Positions 53,231 through 62,829 of a DNA stretch of 64,000 nucleotides are shown piece after piece. The position numbers and the translations under genes are program-made. Every line of letters begins with the position of its first letter. The first letter of the stretch is position 1. The stretch is from Odontocerum albicorne (taxonomy: Eukaryota; Arthropoda; Insecta; Trichoptera; Odontoceridae). Under the pieces are notes generated by a model. The model worked only from the letters and a program-made list of their open reading frames with translations. It ran no database searches and was not told the DNA's origin. The DNA lies in assembly GCA_949825065.1 (NCBI GenBank), contig OX463846.1:6901366-6965365 (forward strand), written 5' to 3'.

Positions 53231-53730
53231 GACCTCGGCCACACAGGTAGGAGCCTCGTTTGATGCTTAGAGCTACGCTACGAGCTAGGCGACATATCCT
53301 AGCGAACCAACGCACCACATACTATCGCAATGGCCACACTGCACGCTTCACGCCACGCTACATGACGATTAGTCACCTAGTGAGTCTCCTAGCGAACATA
53401 CGTGTTGGTTAATTTTATTGTTATTTTACGAGATGGCGGAAGTTTTAATAACAGCTTTGTATAAAAGGGAGCCTTTGTGGAACCCATCTAGCAAATTATA
53501 CAAAAATGTACCTGTAATATAATCACTTTGGAATGGAGATGCACAGAAAGCAAATAAAGATGGTAAATTGTAATGAAATTGGTTAGTTTTGAGAGGGGCA
53601 TCGTTTGTTGACTCAACCGCTCCCAAATGTCTAATGAATTTGTGCGAAGCACTTTGGTGTGGCCAAGCATGAAGTCACCTATTCTATTAGTCACTATCAC
53701 CTAGCGAAGCACTTTGGTGTGGCCTTAGCC
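53231..53730 (+). mobile_element. PIF/Harbinger-like element with MADF remnant (500 bp)
   Basis: TAA flanks both sides (53228-53230 and 53731-53733). Inverted ends: left GACCTCGGCCACACAGGTAG, right reversed GGCTAAGGCCACACCAAAGT, both reaching a CTTCG/CCTCG and CTAGG(C/T)GA block. A second copy of GCGAAGCACTTTGGTGTGGC lies at 53642-53662, so the right terminus is doubled. The trinucleotide duplication and the MADF-like frame inside fit a non-autonomous derivative of a PIF/Harbinger transposon. Confidence 0.7.
53433..53570 (+). pseudogene. MADF-like DNA-binding protein remnant
   Basis: From the ATG at 53433 the frame reads MAEVLITALYKREPLWNPSS, KLYKNVPVI, a TAA at 53520, then SLWNGDAQKANKDGKL. 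MADF/Myb-like domains begin LIxAVxxxPxLWDxxxxxYxNxxxxxxxWxxIAxxLxxD, and the spacing of LI, LWN, Y-N, W and the final acidic residue fits. PIF/Harbinger transposons usually carry such a protein beside the transposase. Only the first 45 or so residues remain. Confidence 0.6.
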
Positions 53731-53733
53731 TAA

Positions 53734-55340
53734 GCGATGTAAGTGTTAAATAATGAAAATTATAAAAATTGTTGTCAGAATTTTTATATTGATATAAGTT
53801 AGTACGTAGATGATAACTATTTTAAAAAAAATTAAATATTAAGATTATTAAAAATAAAAATTACACGTAGGAAATTAAAATAAAGTAAGCTTATAGTAAT
53901 AACATAATAATTAGATATAAGTAATTTAGTTTTTAAGTAAAAAAAAACAATCGTAATCGCTTTTGGTGTATATCATAGATTACTTTATTAAATTATTTTT
54001 TTTAATATTCAAAATGATATTTCAAAACCAAATTTAGTTTTCTAAAGCATTCAATTTTTAAACCACATTCAGAACTTCGTAAATATAGAACGATCCAGCA
54101 AACCCCAACAGCACATTAGTGAAAACATTCTGTTAAGTTTCTTTAATGCGCACAAATTTCAGATATAGTACATGACTTGCTTTTATACACTATTTTTGAA
54201 CTCTTTAATACGTGTGTAACAATACTCTACAAAAGACACTCCTGAGCCTTGTCACACAGCGCGGAACAAAATATTATCAATAACATATGGTAAATACAAA
54301 TGTACCCACAAATCAAAACATTCAAGTGGAGAAAATATATTTTAAAGCAACTCGTATTGTAATCGTATACCCCATCCCCAGCCAATGCAGACTAACGTAG
54401 TGATTTTTGACAAACGTCACCAAATATAATTTGATTTTAACAAATTGTCACATTTTTGCTAATTTGTAACAAGATCTATTAATTTGTCACTATTGTAAGT
54501 TTTATGTAATGTATTTACCTAAATAACCTGATATTTATTAGAATCGAGGCTTATATTAGAGTTGATAAAATAATTAAAATTACTGAACGTCGTTACAAGG
54601 TTGTATTGGGGCAAATTTGTGAACTGTCATAGGACCCGTGCTACAATTTCAGAAGTACGATAACTCTGCAATACGTTTTTGCTTGAAAGCATAATAATTT
54701 ATTTTTAAAGGGACAATATGATGTCCATATTAGTTTCTCAATTCATACGGCCTTAGTATTAATGAGTTGTAAGATTCAATAGTTGCTTGATAACAACGGA
54801 AGAACCTGGAATGAGTAAGCAAACAAATACACTATTGAGATATTCGAGGCATGGCTTGTGTACGAAACCTTAATTTATGCAAATATGTACGTCATCATTT
54901 ACACTGTATTAAGTAAACCTCGTAAATTGGTTAATGTTCTTGAAATTCCTTGTTTATTCAAGCGTTTATATTATCACTTTTGTCTTTTTCCTACTCACAT
55001 TAATTTGATTCGGCCTAAACTTTGGTGGTCGGGTTATATTTTTGTTGCGAATTAATTCCCCCACTGAAAGGTGTAGAATAAATATTTCCTCATGGGTTTA
55101 TGACCGAGACTTTAGTAGTAAAGCAAGAGAACATCTCTGTTTGGAATTAATGTTTATACAACAGTTTCCAAAGTACACAAAGGTATATATCAGAATACTC
55201 AAGTTGTGCCAAGTTAGCGAGTTCTCTAAGAAACAAACTCATTTGCTTTTAAATTGAAGACTTTGAATATTTGATATTTAGAGAGTTAAATAAACACAAG
55301 ATTTTTTCCGTTATTGATCTCAAATTAACATTTAACATGT
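53734..55340. other. Unassigned stretch
   Basis: A+T-rich with scattered frames of no recognisable type. 54395-54500 repeats the theme TTTGTCAC/TTGTAAC several times. No element is assigned. Confidence 0.45.
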
Positions 55341-55596
55341 GAGTCGTTTAGTATAACAGCAATCTGTCGATTGTGCGTGAATTGAGTTGAAACCGAGGAA
55401 ATGTTCCTATTATAAAACCACACATTTTTAATTGTTTACATGGTAACAAAAACAACCATAACCCTTATATTGGGGTTTTTGTTACGTTACCATGTAAACA
55501 TTTAAAAATGTGTGGTTTTATAATAGGAACATTTCCTCGGTGTTAACTCAATTCACGCAAAATCGACAGATTGCTGTTTTTGATACTAAACGATTC
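55341..55596. repeat. 256-bp near-perfect palindrome (foldback element)
   Basis: The left arm (55341-55454) and the reversed right arm (55474-55596) share, in order, CGTTTAGTAT, ACAGCAATCTGTCGATT, GCGTGAATTGAGTT, ACCGAGGAAATGTTCCTATT, ATAAAACCACACATTTTTAA and TGTTTACATGGTAAC. Differences are a few bases and short indels. About 20 bp remain between the arms. A transcript would form a hairpin of some 110 bp. I see no protein or known terminal sequence. Confidence 0.9.
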
Positions 55597-55961
55597 ATAT
55601 ATTCATATAAAAATATATTTTATTGGGTTATCAAAGCCTTGATTTGGTCGTCATCAACCTTTAAGAGTGGACATCATCTTCGATAGTTGTATAACAATAA
55701 TATTTTTTTAAACCACATTTGATACTCATGAGCGCTTACTGCATCATCGCCATACATATATATTTTTTAGTTCGTATGACATTTTTCCTTTCCGGTAGTA
55801 AAATGCTAACAAGCACAAAAAAACAATTTATTTTTTTCCTTCTCAAAATGACGTCAAAAACCCATTTAGGCCAGTTGAATAAACAATGGCCGAGAAATTT
55901 AACTAAATAATTATATTTCTTAATATGAAACTATAGAGAGATTTGATTTACTAAAAACCAC
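55597..55961. other. Unassigned stretch
   Basis: A+T-rich, nothing recognised. Confidence 0.45.
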
Positions 55962-56340
55962 GGAGATGCATGGCCCCACGGTAACGCCCTGGACTTCCAT
56001 GCGGAAGTTTGTCGATTCGAATCCCGCGCTATACTACTCCTCTCGAATGACACAGGCATTTTTATCACCTAGTATTCGGGGGTATAAGGATACCTATGAT
56101 TTTGGTCATATATATATTCTTTCGAAAAGAGGAAAAAACATGCCAATATGATCTGATCGTCTCACTTCGGTGTGCCACAGGATCCAGTATAGCGGTGCGG
56201 CCAGTGAGTTCGCTGGTGTACAACAGATTACTCATGGAAAAAAAAAACTAATTACACGGCACAGCTTTGCTTCCCAATTGAATTGACTTTGGAATGGCGA
56301 GGGGATCCTCGACTACGAGACCCAGCAACGAACGAGAGCT
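55962..56340 (+). repeat. SINE B, full length
   Basis: Head: GCATGGCCCCACGGTAACGC (box A region) and GTCGATTCGAATCCCGCG (box B), about 38 bp apart, as in a polymerase III promoter from a tRNA gene. Body: CTATACTACTCCTCTCGAAT, AGTATTCGGGGGTATAAGGA, CACTTCGGTGTGCCACAGGA, CCAGTGAGTTCGCTGGTGTA and GGCGAGGGGATCCTCGACTA. The unit is about 375 bp. It is the best-preserved SINE B here, so it serves as reference for 574, 5840, 19105 and 25612. Confidence 0.75.
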
Positions 56341-56489
56341 TAAAGCTATATATTTACCACGTCTAATGAATGTTGCGTTTCTTCTTTCTTCGAGGAACTT
56401 TTCCATTTATAGGCCGATTCCTAAATTGTTTAAGCTTAATCAGTTGATACTTTGAATTATCTAGAATTGTATTTGTTTTGTAATTTATT

Positions 56490-57040
56490 TTTATCAAACA
56501 CTGTTTATTCCACTTTTTCCACGGTATAACCCTACCGGTTTCAAGGCTTTCACCTCATCTTCAGGGGAGCGCAAACAAGACTAAATGCTGTTCGAACTGG
56601 TACCGATATACACGCTTCAACGGTTGGAGGCTGAGGGGTGAGGGAAGCACGGGACAATTTCGGCCAAGAGCGGAGAGATTTTTGGGAAATAACTGTTCAA
56701 CAGATATTCCGATCGGTGTACTGACTTAGAAATTTCTAGGGCCTCTAATCTGTCCAATTTATTTCCGTTACCCCTGATATGTAAGAATTTGGCATCATCG
56801 ATAGAAAAAGTATGATTCTCGCGGTGACAATGATTAGCCATTTCAGAATAAATTAAAGGATTTGTTAAGGCGGATTTGTGTTCACGAAATCTCTTTTCAA
56901 AAGATCTTCCTGTCTTTCCTATATAGAAATGATCACAGTCAGCACATAAAAGTTTATACACCACTGTTGCTAAGTATTCCATTTTGGCCTTTCCCATTAA
57001 ATAAGAGTTTCCGGAGATTAAAATTAGTGTAAAAAGCAAC
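56490..57040 (-). mobile_element. Penelope-like element 3' end, 5'-truncated
   Basis: On the minus strand the coding end of a GIY-YIG protein is followed by about 35 bp and then by a terminal sequence (56493-56582) that recurs at 34768 and, in part, at 60043. Penelope-like retroelements consist of reverse transcriptase, linker and GIY-YIG endonuclease, often flanked by terminal repeats; only the last domain and one terminus remain. Beyond 57040 no reverse transcriptase is seen. Confidence 0.8.
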
Positions 57041-57045
57041 AACAT
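56617..57045 (-). pseudogene. Penelope GIY-YIG endonuclease domain
   Basis: The open frame of 142 codons contains MEYLATVVYKLLCADCDHFY, IGKTGRSFEKRFREHKSALT, then SEMANHCHRENHTFSIDDAK and NKLDRLEALEI. VYKLxC-DC-xFYIGKTGRSF-xRFxEH is the GIY-YIG nuclease core with the Cys pair (CADC) that is typical of Penelope elements; the R of RFREH and the downstream E (LEALE) are candidate catalytic residues. GIY appears as VYK and YIG is intact. The first 20 or so residues are probably foreign DNA read through at the truncation point. The domain looks intact but has no polymerase. Confidence 0.85.
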
Positions 57046-57354
57046 GTATTTGTTTTATTATATTAACTCGTATAATTTCATAATGTGTTTAATTTGGTAG
57101 CACAAATCATCCTAGTTTGGGTGAATGCCTATTTAAAAAAAACATACTTTTTGTATGTTTGAATTTACAAGAGCAATGCAAATTTAGGTATAACATTTGT
57201 TTATTTTAAGAGCTTAAAGTATCGCTCCATTAAAAAAGAGCTTAGCTGGTTGAATATGAGAAAATATGGGTAATTCACCAATTGTATATATTATATGGCA
57301 TCCTCAGCAATCTCCTGCATCTTTCCGATCATGGACTTGAGCTATTCTCGAGGA
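57046..57354. other. Unassigned stretch
   Basis: A+T-rich flank between the Penelope end and the 198-bp satellite; nothing recognised. Confidence 0.5.
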
Positions 57355-58146
57355 GATTTTATTTGTTGATGAGCTTTTTCAATTCAGCATTTCTATTTTT
57401 ACGTCATTTTAGTGACCATACAGTGAGACTTTGTAAACTAGTTATCAACTTATGTTAGACTCGTTCAGTTATTAGCATGTTTTAAAAAGTCACTTTATTA
57501 ACTGTTAATTTCAAGCCAGTAATTTTTAACGGTACGACCTACATTTCTTTGCGATTTTATTTGTTGATGAGCTTTTTCAATTCAGCATTTCTGTTTTTAC
57601 GTCATTTTAGTGACCATACAGTGAGACTTTGTAAACTAGTTATCAAGTTATGTTAGACTCGCTCCGTTATTAGCGTGTTTTAAAAAGTGACTTTATAAAC
57701 TGTTAATTTCAAGTCAGTAATTTTTAACGTTACGACCTACATTTCTTTGCGATTTTATTTGTTGATGAGCTTTTTCAATTCAGCATTTCTGTTTTTACGT
57801 CATTTAAGTGACCATACAGTGAGACTTTGTAAACTAGTTATCAACTTATTTTAGACTCGTTCCGTTATTAGCATGTTTTAAAAAGTCACTTTATTAACTG
57901 TTAATTTCAAGTCAGTAATTTTTAACGGTACGACCTACATTTCTTTGCGATTTTATTTGTTGATGAGCTTTTTCAATTCAGCATTTCTATTTTTACGTCA
58001 TTTTAGTGACCATACAGTGGGACTTTGTAAACTAGTTATTGACTTATTTTAGACTCGTTCCGTTATTAGCATGTTTTAAAAAGTGACTTTATAAACTGTT
58101 CATTTCAAGTCAGTAATTTTTAACGATACGACCTACATTTCTTTGC
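57355..58146. repeat. 198-bp tandem repeat, four units
   Basis: GATTTTATTTGTTGATGAGC starts at 57355, 57553, 57751 and 57949: four units of exactly 198 bp. Each holds TTTTTCAATTCAGCATTTCT, TGACCATACAGTGAGACTTT, GTAAACTAGTTATCAACTTA, TTTTAAAAAGT(C/G)ACTTTAT and CGACCTACATTTCTTTGCGA. Differences are single bases, so the array is young. The monomer length is near nucleosome spacing, like many centromeric satellites, but four units do not show it is one. Confidence 0.95.
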
Positions 58147-59029
58147 GAGTTTCAGTCTGTCAACCTAAAAATATACAGAAATTAAACGGGTCCATCATAG
58201 TTTCTTTTTACTTTCTTATAAAAAGCTGGTTGATATTGTTTCTTATATAAATCCAGTAATTTTGTTGGTTTTAATAATAATATTTTTTGTAATTTTCGGT
58301 TCACGTTTAATTCATATATAGTAAATGTTTAAATTAACGCAAATTAATCAAATTAACTCATAAGGCGATCAAGTGATTTAGATGTTTACCCTCCATTTTC
58401 CTCATCTATTGAAGACGGAAGAAGCAGGCCGGGGTAGGAGAGACCCCAAAAGTGTTGAATTACCCCATAATTTAACACAATGTCTCAACTAATTTCGGTG
58501 TTTGTCCAAAAAAGGATCGGCACAAGCTCTTCACTCCTCTTCTCCCATTGTTACTACCCTTAAGAGCTTGTGGAATGGATGAAATACAGGGCTAGTCCTA
58601 ATCAAGAAGTAGTGACGGACACTTAATATATTTTTATATATGTTATCTGTTTTCAATAATATTTAATGATTATCTGACTGAATATGACAAACGATAGGAA
58701 GGTGGTGACGGCGATAAGAAGATTAGGTACTTCCCCACATCTAAATCTGCTGATGTAACAAAACATTATGTCATGTATTTTTTAGGGTAGGAAGAAATTG
58801 TGAATTTCCACATATTCCGAACCACTTAAGTCTTTTCTTATAAAATATCGTCAAAACATGCCCTTACATTTCTCAAACTTCTTAACTACTTAGTCTGAAT
58901 TTAATCACTAATCACTAAATTATTAATAGTAATTAATAATTAAATTAATAACTTACAAAAATAACTAATTACTTGTAATTAAAAACTAAATTAATCATAA
59001 TAAATTAATAAATTTATTACTACATTACT
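58147..59029. other. Unassigned stretch
   Basis: A somewhat richer patch at 58390-58630 (GGCCGGGGTAGGAGAGACCC) has no recognised motif. The rest is A+T-rich. Confidence 0.4.
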
Positions 59030-59240
59030 CTTAGTCAAAATATCAACAACTATATGTGTATGCACATATTTGAAAACATTCCAAAAACACATATACTCGT
59101 ATATCTCAAGATAAATGGCAGAAAATACATTTAAGAGAAAAGGTCTGGGCTTATCCCATAACATCCCTCCAGCCCCAACCATATAGGGCGAACCCAGCCG
59201 CGAAGACACCAAATGTTTTCCAGCCCACACCCTCGCTCAC
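59030..59240 (-). repeat. Family G, LINE-like 3' end
   Basis: Plus strand: GAAAATACATTTAAGAGAAA, AGGTCTGGGCTTATCCCATA, ACATCCCTCCAGCCCCAACC, GGGCGAACCCAGCCGCGAAG and ACACCAAATGTTTTCCAGCC match 40440-40575. Minus strand is the likely sense strand. A third copy begins at 59770 in the same orientation, with a LINE end between them. Confidence 0.6.
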
Positions 59241-59344
59241 GTAGATTAAGAAAAAAAAACAGAAAATAAATAAATGACGGAAAAAAGTTAAATCCACAAA
59301 TACCACCTCAGATTAATGCAAACAAATAAATATAAGTTCTTTGA

Positions 59345-59770
59345 CAGCAACATAATGTCTTCTTCCTGGCTCCATCCCAACTCACTGTCTGCGAAGACTG
59401 TTGGGGTCAGCTCTCCTCGTCCTCAGGTTATATGCTCTTGTGTCCCGGACTACGTCCCCCAGGCCGTGTCTCTGCATCAGGTTATATTTTTGCACCACCC
59501 ATGACTTCTTTGGTCTTCCTCTGGTTGTTATTCGAGGAAGATCCATGGAGATTGCCTGGTTCACAATGTGATCGGGTGTTCTGCGTCCAACGTGCCCATA
59601 CCATCTCAATCGCCTGTCCTCCATGTTGCTGTTGATGTCTGTAACACCTAGGCTTCCACGAATGAGTGATCTTTTTATTTTGTCTCTTAGGGAAACTCCA
59701 GCTGACCATCTTAGCATGCGCATTTCAGCAGTTTCTAGTTGCCTAGAGTAAGAGTTATACATCGTCATAA
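59345..59770 (-). pseudogene. RTE-type LINE C-terminal end, distinct family
   Basis: A 128-residue minus-strand frame reads MTMYNSYSRQLETAEMRMLR, WSAGVSLRDKIKRSLIRGSL, GVTDINSNMEDRRLRWYGHV, GRRTPDHIVNQAISMDLPRI, TTRGRPKKSWVVQKYNLMQR and HGLGDVVRDT, ending RTRRADPNS. The LEATEMRMLRW, LRWYGHVxRR, GRPKKxW and RRADP landmarks are the standard C-terminal region of RTE-group LINEs. The sequence has no internal stop, so this is one of the best-preserved coding pieces. The upstream polymerase is missing. Confidence 0.8.
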
Positions 59771-59990
59771 TGTGTACTACGACATCAACATAATGTGTAC
59801 TAGTACATATATAAATTCATTCCGAAATCGCACAAAATAAACTGCAGAAAATATATTTAAGAGAGAATATATCAAAAGGTTCGAACTCATCCCACAAAAT
59901 CCCCCGGCCGAGATATACCCTACTAATATAAGGCGAGCCCGACCGCAAGGATATCACGTGTTTTTTTCCCACACCCATGTACATTTACAA
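59771..59990 (-). repeat. Family G, LINE-like 3' end
   Basis: Plus strand: GCACAAAATAAACTGCAGAA, AATATATTTAAGAGAGAATA, CAAAAGGTTCGAACTCATCC, CAAAATCCCCCGGCCGAGAT, AAGGCGAGCCCGACCGCAAG and a CACGTGTTTTTTTCCCACAC end match 40400-40575 and 59090-59235. Confidence 0.6.
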
Positions 59991-60042
59991 CTGTTTATAA
60001 TATTATTTATAGTTAAGGCTTTACATTGTGTAGGTTTAAAGA

Positions 60043-60126
60043 CATTGCAATTTGTTTTATCAAACACTGTTTATTCCACTTTCCACTTAGTGGACTAAAC
60101 AATGTTTGATAAAACAAATTACAATG
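60043..60126. repeat. 38-bp-arm palindrome of Penelope terminal sequence
   Basis: Left arm 60043-60080 contains TTTGTTTTATCAAACACTGT then TTATTCCACT; the reversed right arm (60089-60126) reads nearly the same. The loop is eight bases. The arm matches the outer end of the Penelope terminal sequence (TTATCAAACACTGTTTATTC at 56495), so two termini lie head to head. Confidence 0.85.
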
Positions 60127-60130
60127 TACA

Positions 60131-60362
60131 ACTGTTGTTGTATTACACTTTCATTGAATTCAGTTCAACCTTACAGGTTTATTTCCATGTAGTTATCTCT
60201 TCTTACTAGCCAAAAATATGTTAAATAAGCTTGGAAGTAAAATCCAGACCGAAACAATTTTTTTTCAATAATCGGGTCCTGGTGTGAATCGAGCCCGCAA
60301 CCCGTGAATTGGAAGATAGGTTTCTTATCAACCAGTCCACAAAATTCGTCTCTTCACCTTCA
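60131..60362 (-). repeat. SINE A, near full length
   Basis: Plus strand: ATTACACTTTCATTGAATTC, CAGGTTTATTTCCATGTAGT, TCTTCTTACTAGCCAAAAAT, GTAAAATCCAGACCGAAACA, CTGGTGTGAATCGAGCCCGC (reverse of box B), GAATTGGAAGATAGGTTTCT and TATCAACCAGTCCACAAAAT (reverse of box A and 5' end). It starts five bases after the Penelope palindrome. Confidence 0.65.
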
Positions 60363-61057
60363 CTAAGTAAACCATACCACTTTCACATGATTTATTCTAG
60401 GTCTTCCTGGTACGCCTTTTAAATACTTCATTTTATTTTGCATTCTTGAACTGTATCTAAAAACAAATTACTACCAGGCCCAGCCCTGATGTTAGTAACT
60501 TAAGATAGCTTCCTTTTCATATTAATTGTCATTTCATCAAGAGTTTCCAAAGACAGGAGGCGTTAAATCGTCCATTACTTGCATTTTCGCCTCAATTCAA
60601 GCAGAGTAGCATCATCATCATCAACGGCCTTATGGGGAATCAAGTGACAGCCATTAATAATGATCGTTCTCGCTTTCTCCCCTTTCAATTCTCTTCAACC
60701 CGCTTCCGGTTTTTAGAAGTTAAGTAATTAGGATGAAAGAGGTTATCTTGTGTCATCAGTCATTCATTCTCTCAAGGATATATAGTATTAGAATTACTTT
60801 TTTTAAAATGAATTAAGGAATTGTTAACTCGACTTTAGTTGAAAATAAGAATGATTTTACTGTAGAATCGAAAAGAAATTCTAAAACGTAAAAGATTTGA
60901 CAGGGCTTTTCTCGATGAAAAATAAGAAAAATTACGTTTACACGTATAAATGAAAACACAACATTTTTTGTTTATTCTTATTCCCATTAAAACCCACATT
61001 TTTTAAAAAGGACTCTTATCTGGTTTTTAAGACCTTTTTAACATATTTGTATTGTAT
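60363..61057. other. Unassigned stretch
   Basis: Positions 60600-60780 are slightly richer in G+C with no recognised motif; otherwise A+T-rich. Confidence 0.45.
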
Positions 61058-61245
61058 TACACTTACGTTTGATTCATTATAACCTTCCAAGCGTATTGTC
61101 ATGTGGCGACATCTTCCAACCAAGATCAGAAAGATGTTAAATGAGAATCAGACTTTAATGTTTTCTAAAAAATTCCAATGGGCATCGAACCCGCAACCTC
61201 CGGTTTGGGAGACAAGCGTCTTACCAACTAGGCTAGAGAGGTCAT
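61058..61245 (-). repeat. SINE A, reference copy
   Basis: Plus strand: ATTACACTTACGTTTGATTC, GCGTATTGTCATGTGGCGAC, ATCTTCCAACCAAGATCAGA, AAGATGTTAAATGAGAATCA, CAATGGGCATCGAACCCGCA (reverse of box B), CCTCCGGTTTGGGAGACAAG and ACCAACTAGGCTAGAGAGGT (reverse of box A and 5' end). Read on the minus strand, TAGCCTAGTTGGTAAGACG and GGGTTCGATGCCC match the polymerase III box A and box B consensus with about 35 bp between. This is the clearest SINE A head. Confidence 0.75.
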
Positions 61246-61249
61246 CTTT

Positions 61250-61345
61250 CGAATGTTAGTAGATATTGCCACATGGTAATAAGCTCGCCAATTTGTATTT
61301 TATACAACGAAAGTGAGAAAGAAACATAATACAATACAACTTGTT
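61250..61345 (+). repeat. SINE A 3' half, opposite orientation
   Basis: GATATTGCCACATGGTAATA, AGCTCGCCAATTTGTATTTT and ATACAACGAAAGTGAGAAAG are the plus-oriented tail of SINE A (compare the reverse at 28625-28690). It abuts the head of the previous SINE, so the two are divergent neighbours; the head of this copy is missing. Confidence 0.6.
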
Positions 61346-61490
61346 TAGAGAGTTTTGTGAATATTTCAATACCATATGTTTAATTTTATACTGATGACCT
61401 TACATAACAAATTTGCTGTTATAACAGTGCACAACAATATAACATATTGTGAACAAGGAGGAAAATATTTTTCGTTTTTAATTATATTAA
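61346..61490. other. Short unassigned spacer
   Basis: A+T-rich spacer inside the SINE A cluster. Confidence 0.4.
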
Positions 61491-61670
61491 ATTACACTTT
61501 CGCTGTATAAAGTACAATTAGATGAGGGACAAGACACTGTTGTGTATCTATATCGTTCAACCAACCACAAAGATCTAAAAGAGACCTTAAGTAAATCAGT
61601 TTTAAAAAAAATAGATGGTAGCGAGGATCAATCCCGCGACTAACTATGCCACGGGGGCGTTTTTTTTTTC
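61491..61670 (-). repeat. SINE A, internally shortened
   Basis: Plus strand: AATTACACTTTCGCTGTATA, TTCAACCAACCACAAAGATC, TAAAAGAGACCTTAAGTAAA, an A run, TGGTAGCGAGGATCAATCCC (reverse of box B) and CGACTAACTATGCCACGGGG (reverse of box A and 5' end). The stretch between the two tRNA boxes is shorter than in other copies: some 20 bp are missing. Confidence 0.6.
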
Positions 61671-61771
61671 AAATACAGTTATACAATATTAAAATGCATT
61701 CTTTATTTTTCTGGTTGTGCACGTATGTACAATATACGAAAAACGGCATTTATTTTAATTTATCCAATGAC

Positions 61772-61955
61772 GACTTCCATGACCTAGTTGGTAAGACATC
61801 TTTCTTCTAATCCGTAGGTTGCGTGTTCGATTCCCATTTATACTTCTTTTATAAACATATGTTTGGTTGGTTGTAAAATAATGCTATATAGCAAATTGCT
61901 CGCCAGGTTTTATTATATTAAAATGAAAGCATAATATTGTACAACTAAAATGTAT
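61772..61955 (+). repeat. SINE A, plus orientation
   Basis: Head: GACGACTTCCATGACCTAGT, TGGTAAGACATCTTTCTTCT, then GTAGGTTGCGTGTTCGATTC (box B) and CCA. Body and tail: GTTTGGTTGGTTGTAAAATA, ATAGCAAATTGCTCGCCAGG, TTTTATTATATTAAAATGAA, AGCATAATA. The plus orientation permits direct reading of box A and box B. Confidence 0.7.
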
Positions 61956-62829
61956 GGTCTTTGCAAAAATTGAGACAACTTGATTTTATAAAAAGAAAAC
62001 AATTATTTTTATCTTTTATTCATTGTTTTATATTGCTTATTTGTATTTTAAATATTTTTTAAAGCATTTTAATGGAGACATTTCTATTGTTACGTTACAG
62101 TTGATATATTTTTCTTAGAGAATTCTCTCCAAAAAATTAAAAAAATATAAGTGGAAGGTGTGACATTCATTACCACTACTTGGCTATGAACCGCCCAATT
62201 AATTTCTTGCAATTGAAATCTTGTCGTAAATAACCTAAAAAATCCAAAAATAAAATTATAAACGATTTTTAGAAAACTGTTTTTCAACCCAATTCAAAAT
62301 AACTTGTAAGATACGATTTCACAACGAAGGTGACGAATCGACAAATAAATTTGTCTGAAAACATGGCAAAAAGAATCTTTTAAAAAATATCTCGATAATT
62401 TTTCTTTAATTCATTCCATCAATAAATGAATAATATTTCTCCTGAAATTCAAATCATTCGCAGTTCGCTCGATTTAAAAAAAAATATCGTCCGCTGCAAA
62501 AGACGAAAAAAATGATTGAAAAATTGAAAAATCACTTTTCAACCAAATGTTCCGATCTCACCCTCTTTTTACAAATCAAATAAACATCCCTTCACCCTCA
62601 CCGAACAAACCTCACCACTATGATATAAATGCATATTTGCAAAAAAGATCTAACCCACAAAATATGTTTTTTGCCTATCCTATTCTTATAAATGACTGGT
62701 AGTTTTTATACTCGTAACATATTACATTTAATAAGGTAATGGATCGAATGACACCAATTCTAAATCATGTTCCTGATCATGATTATCCCAATTTTGCTTC
62801 CGATACCAATACAGTTCTTGCAAAACTTT
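61956..62829. other. Unassigned stretch
   Basis: A+T-rich, nothing recognised. Confidence 0.45.

Noticed and set aside
56617..57045. GIY-YIG nuclease as a host gene or a homing endonuclease
   Set aside because: The CADC pair, the YIGKTGRSF context and the adjoining repeated terminal sequence are those of Penelope-like elements.
61180..61245. Possible tRNA gene on the minus strand at the SINE A head
   Set aside because: The same head occurs with the same non-tRNA body in many copies, so it is a retroposon promoter rather than a tRNA gene.
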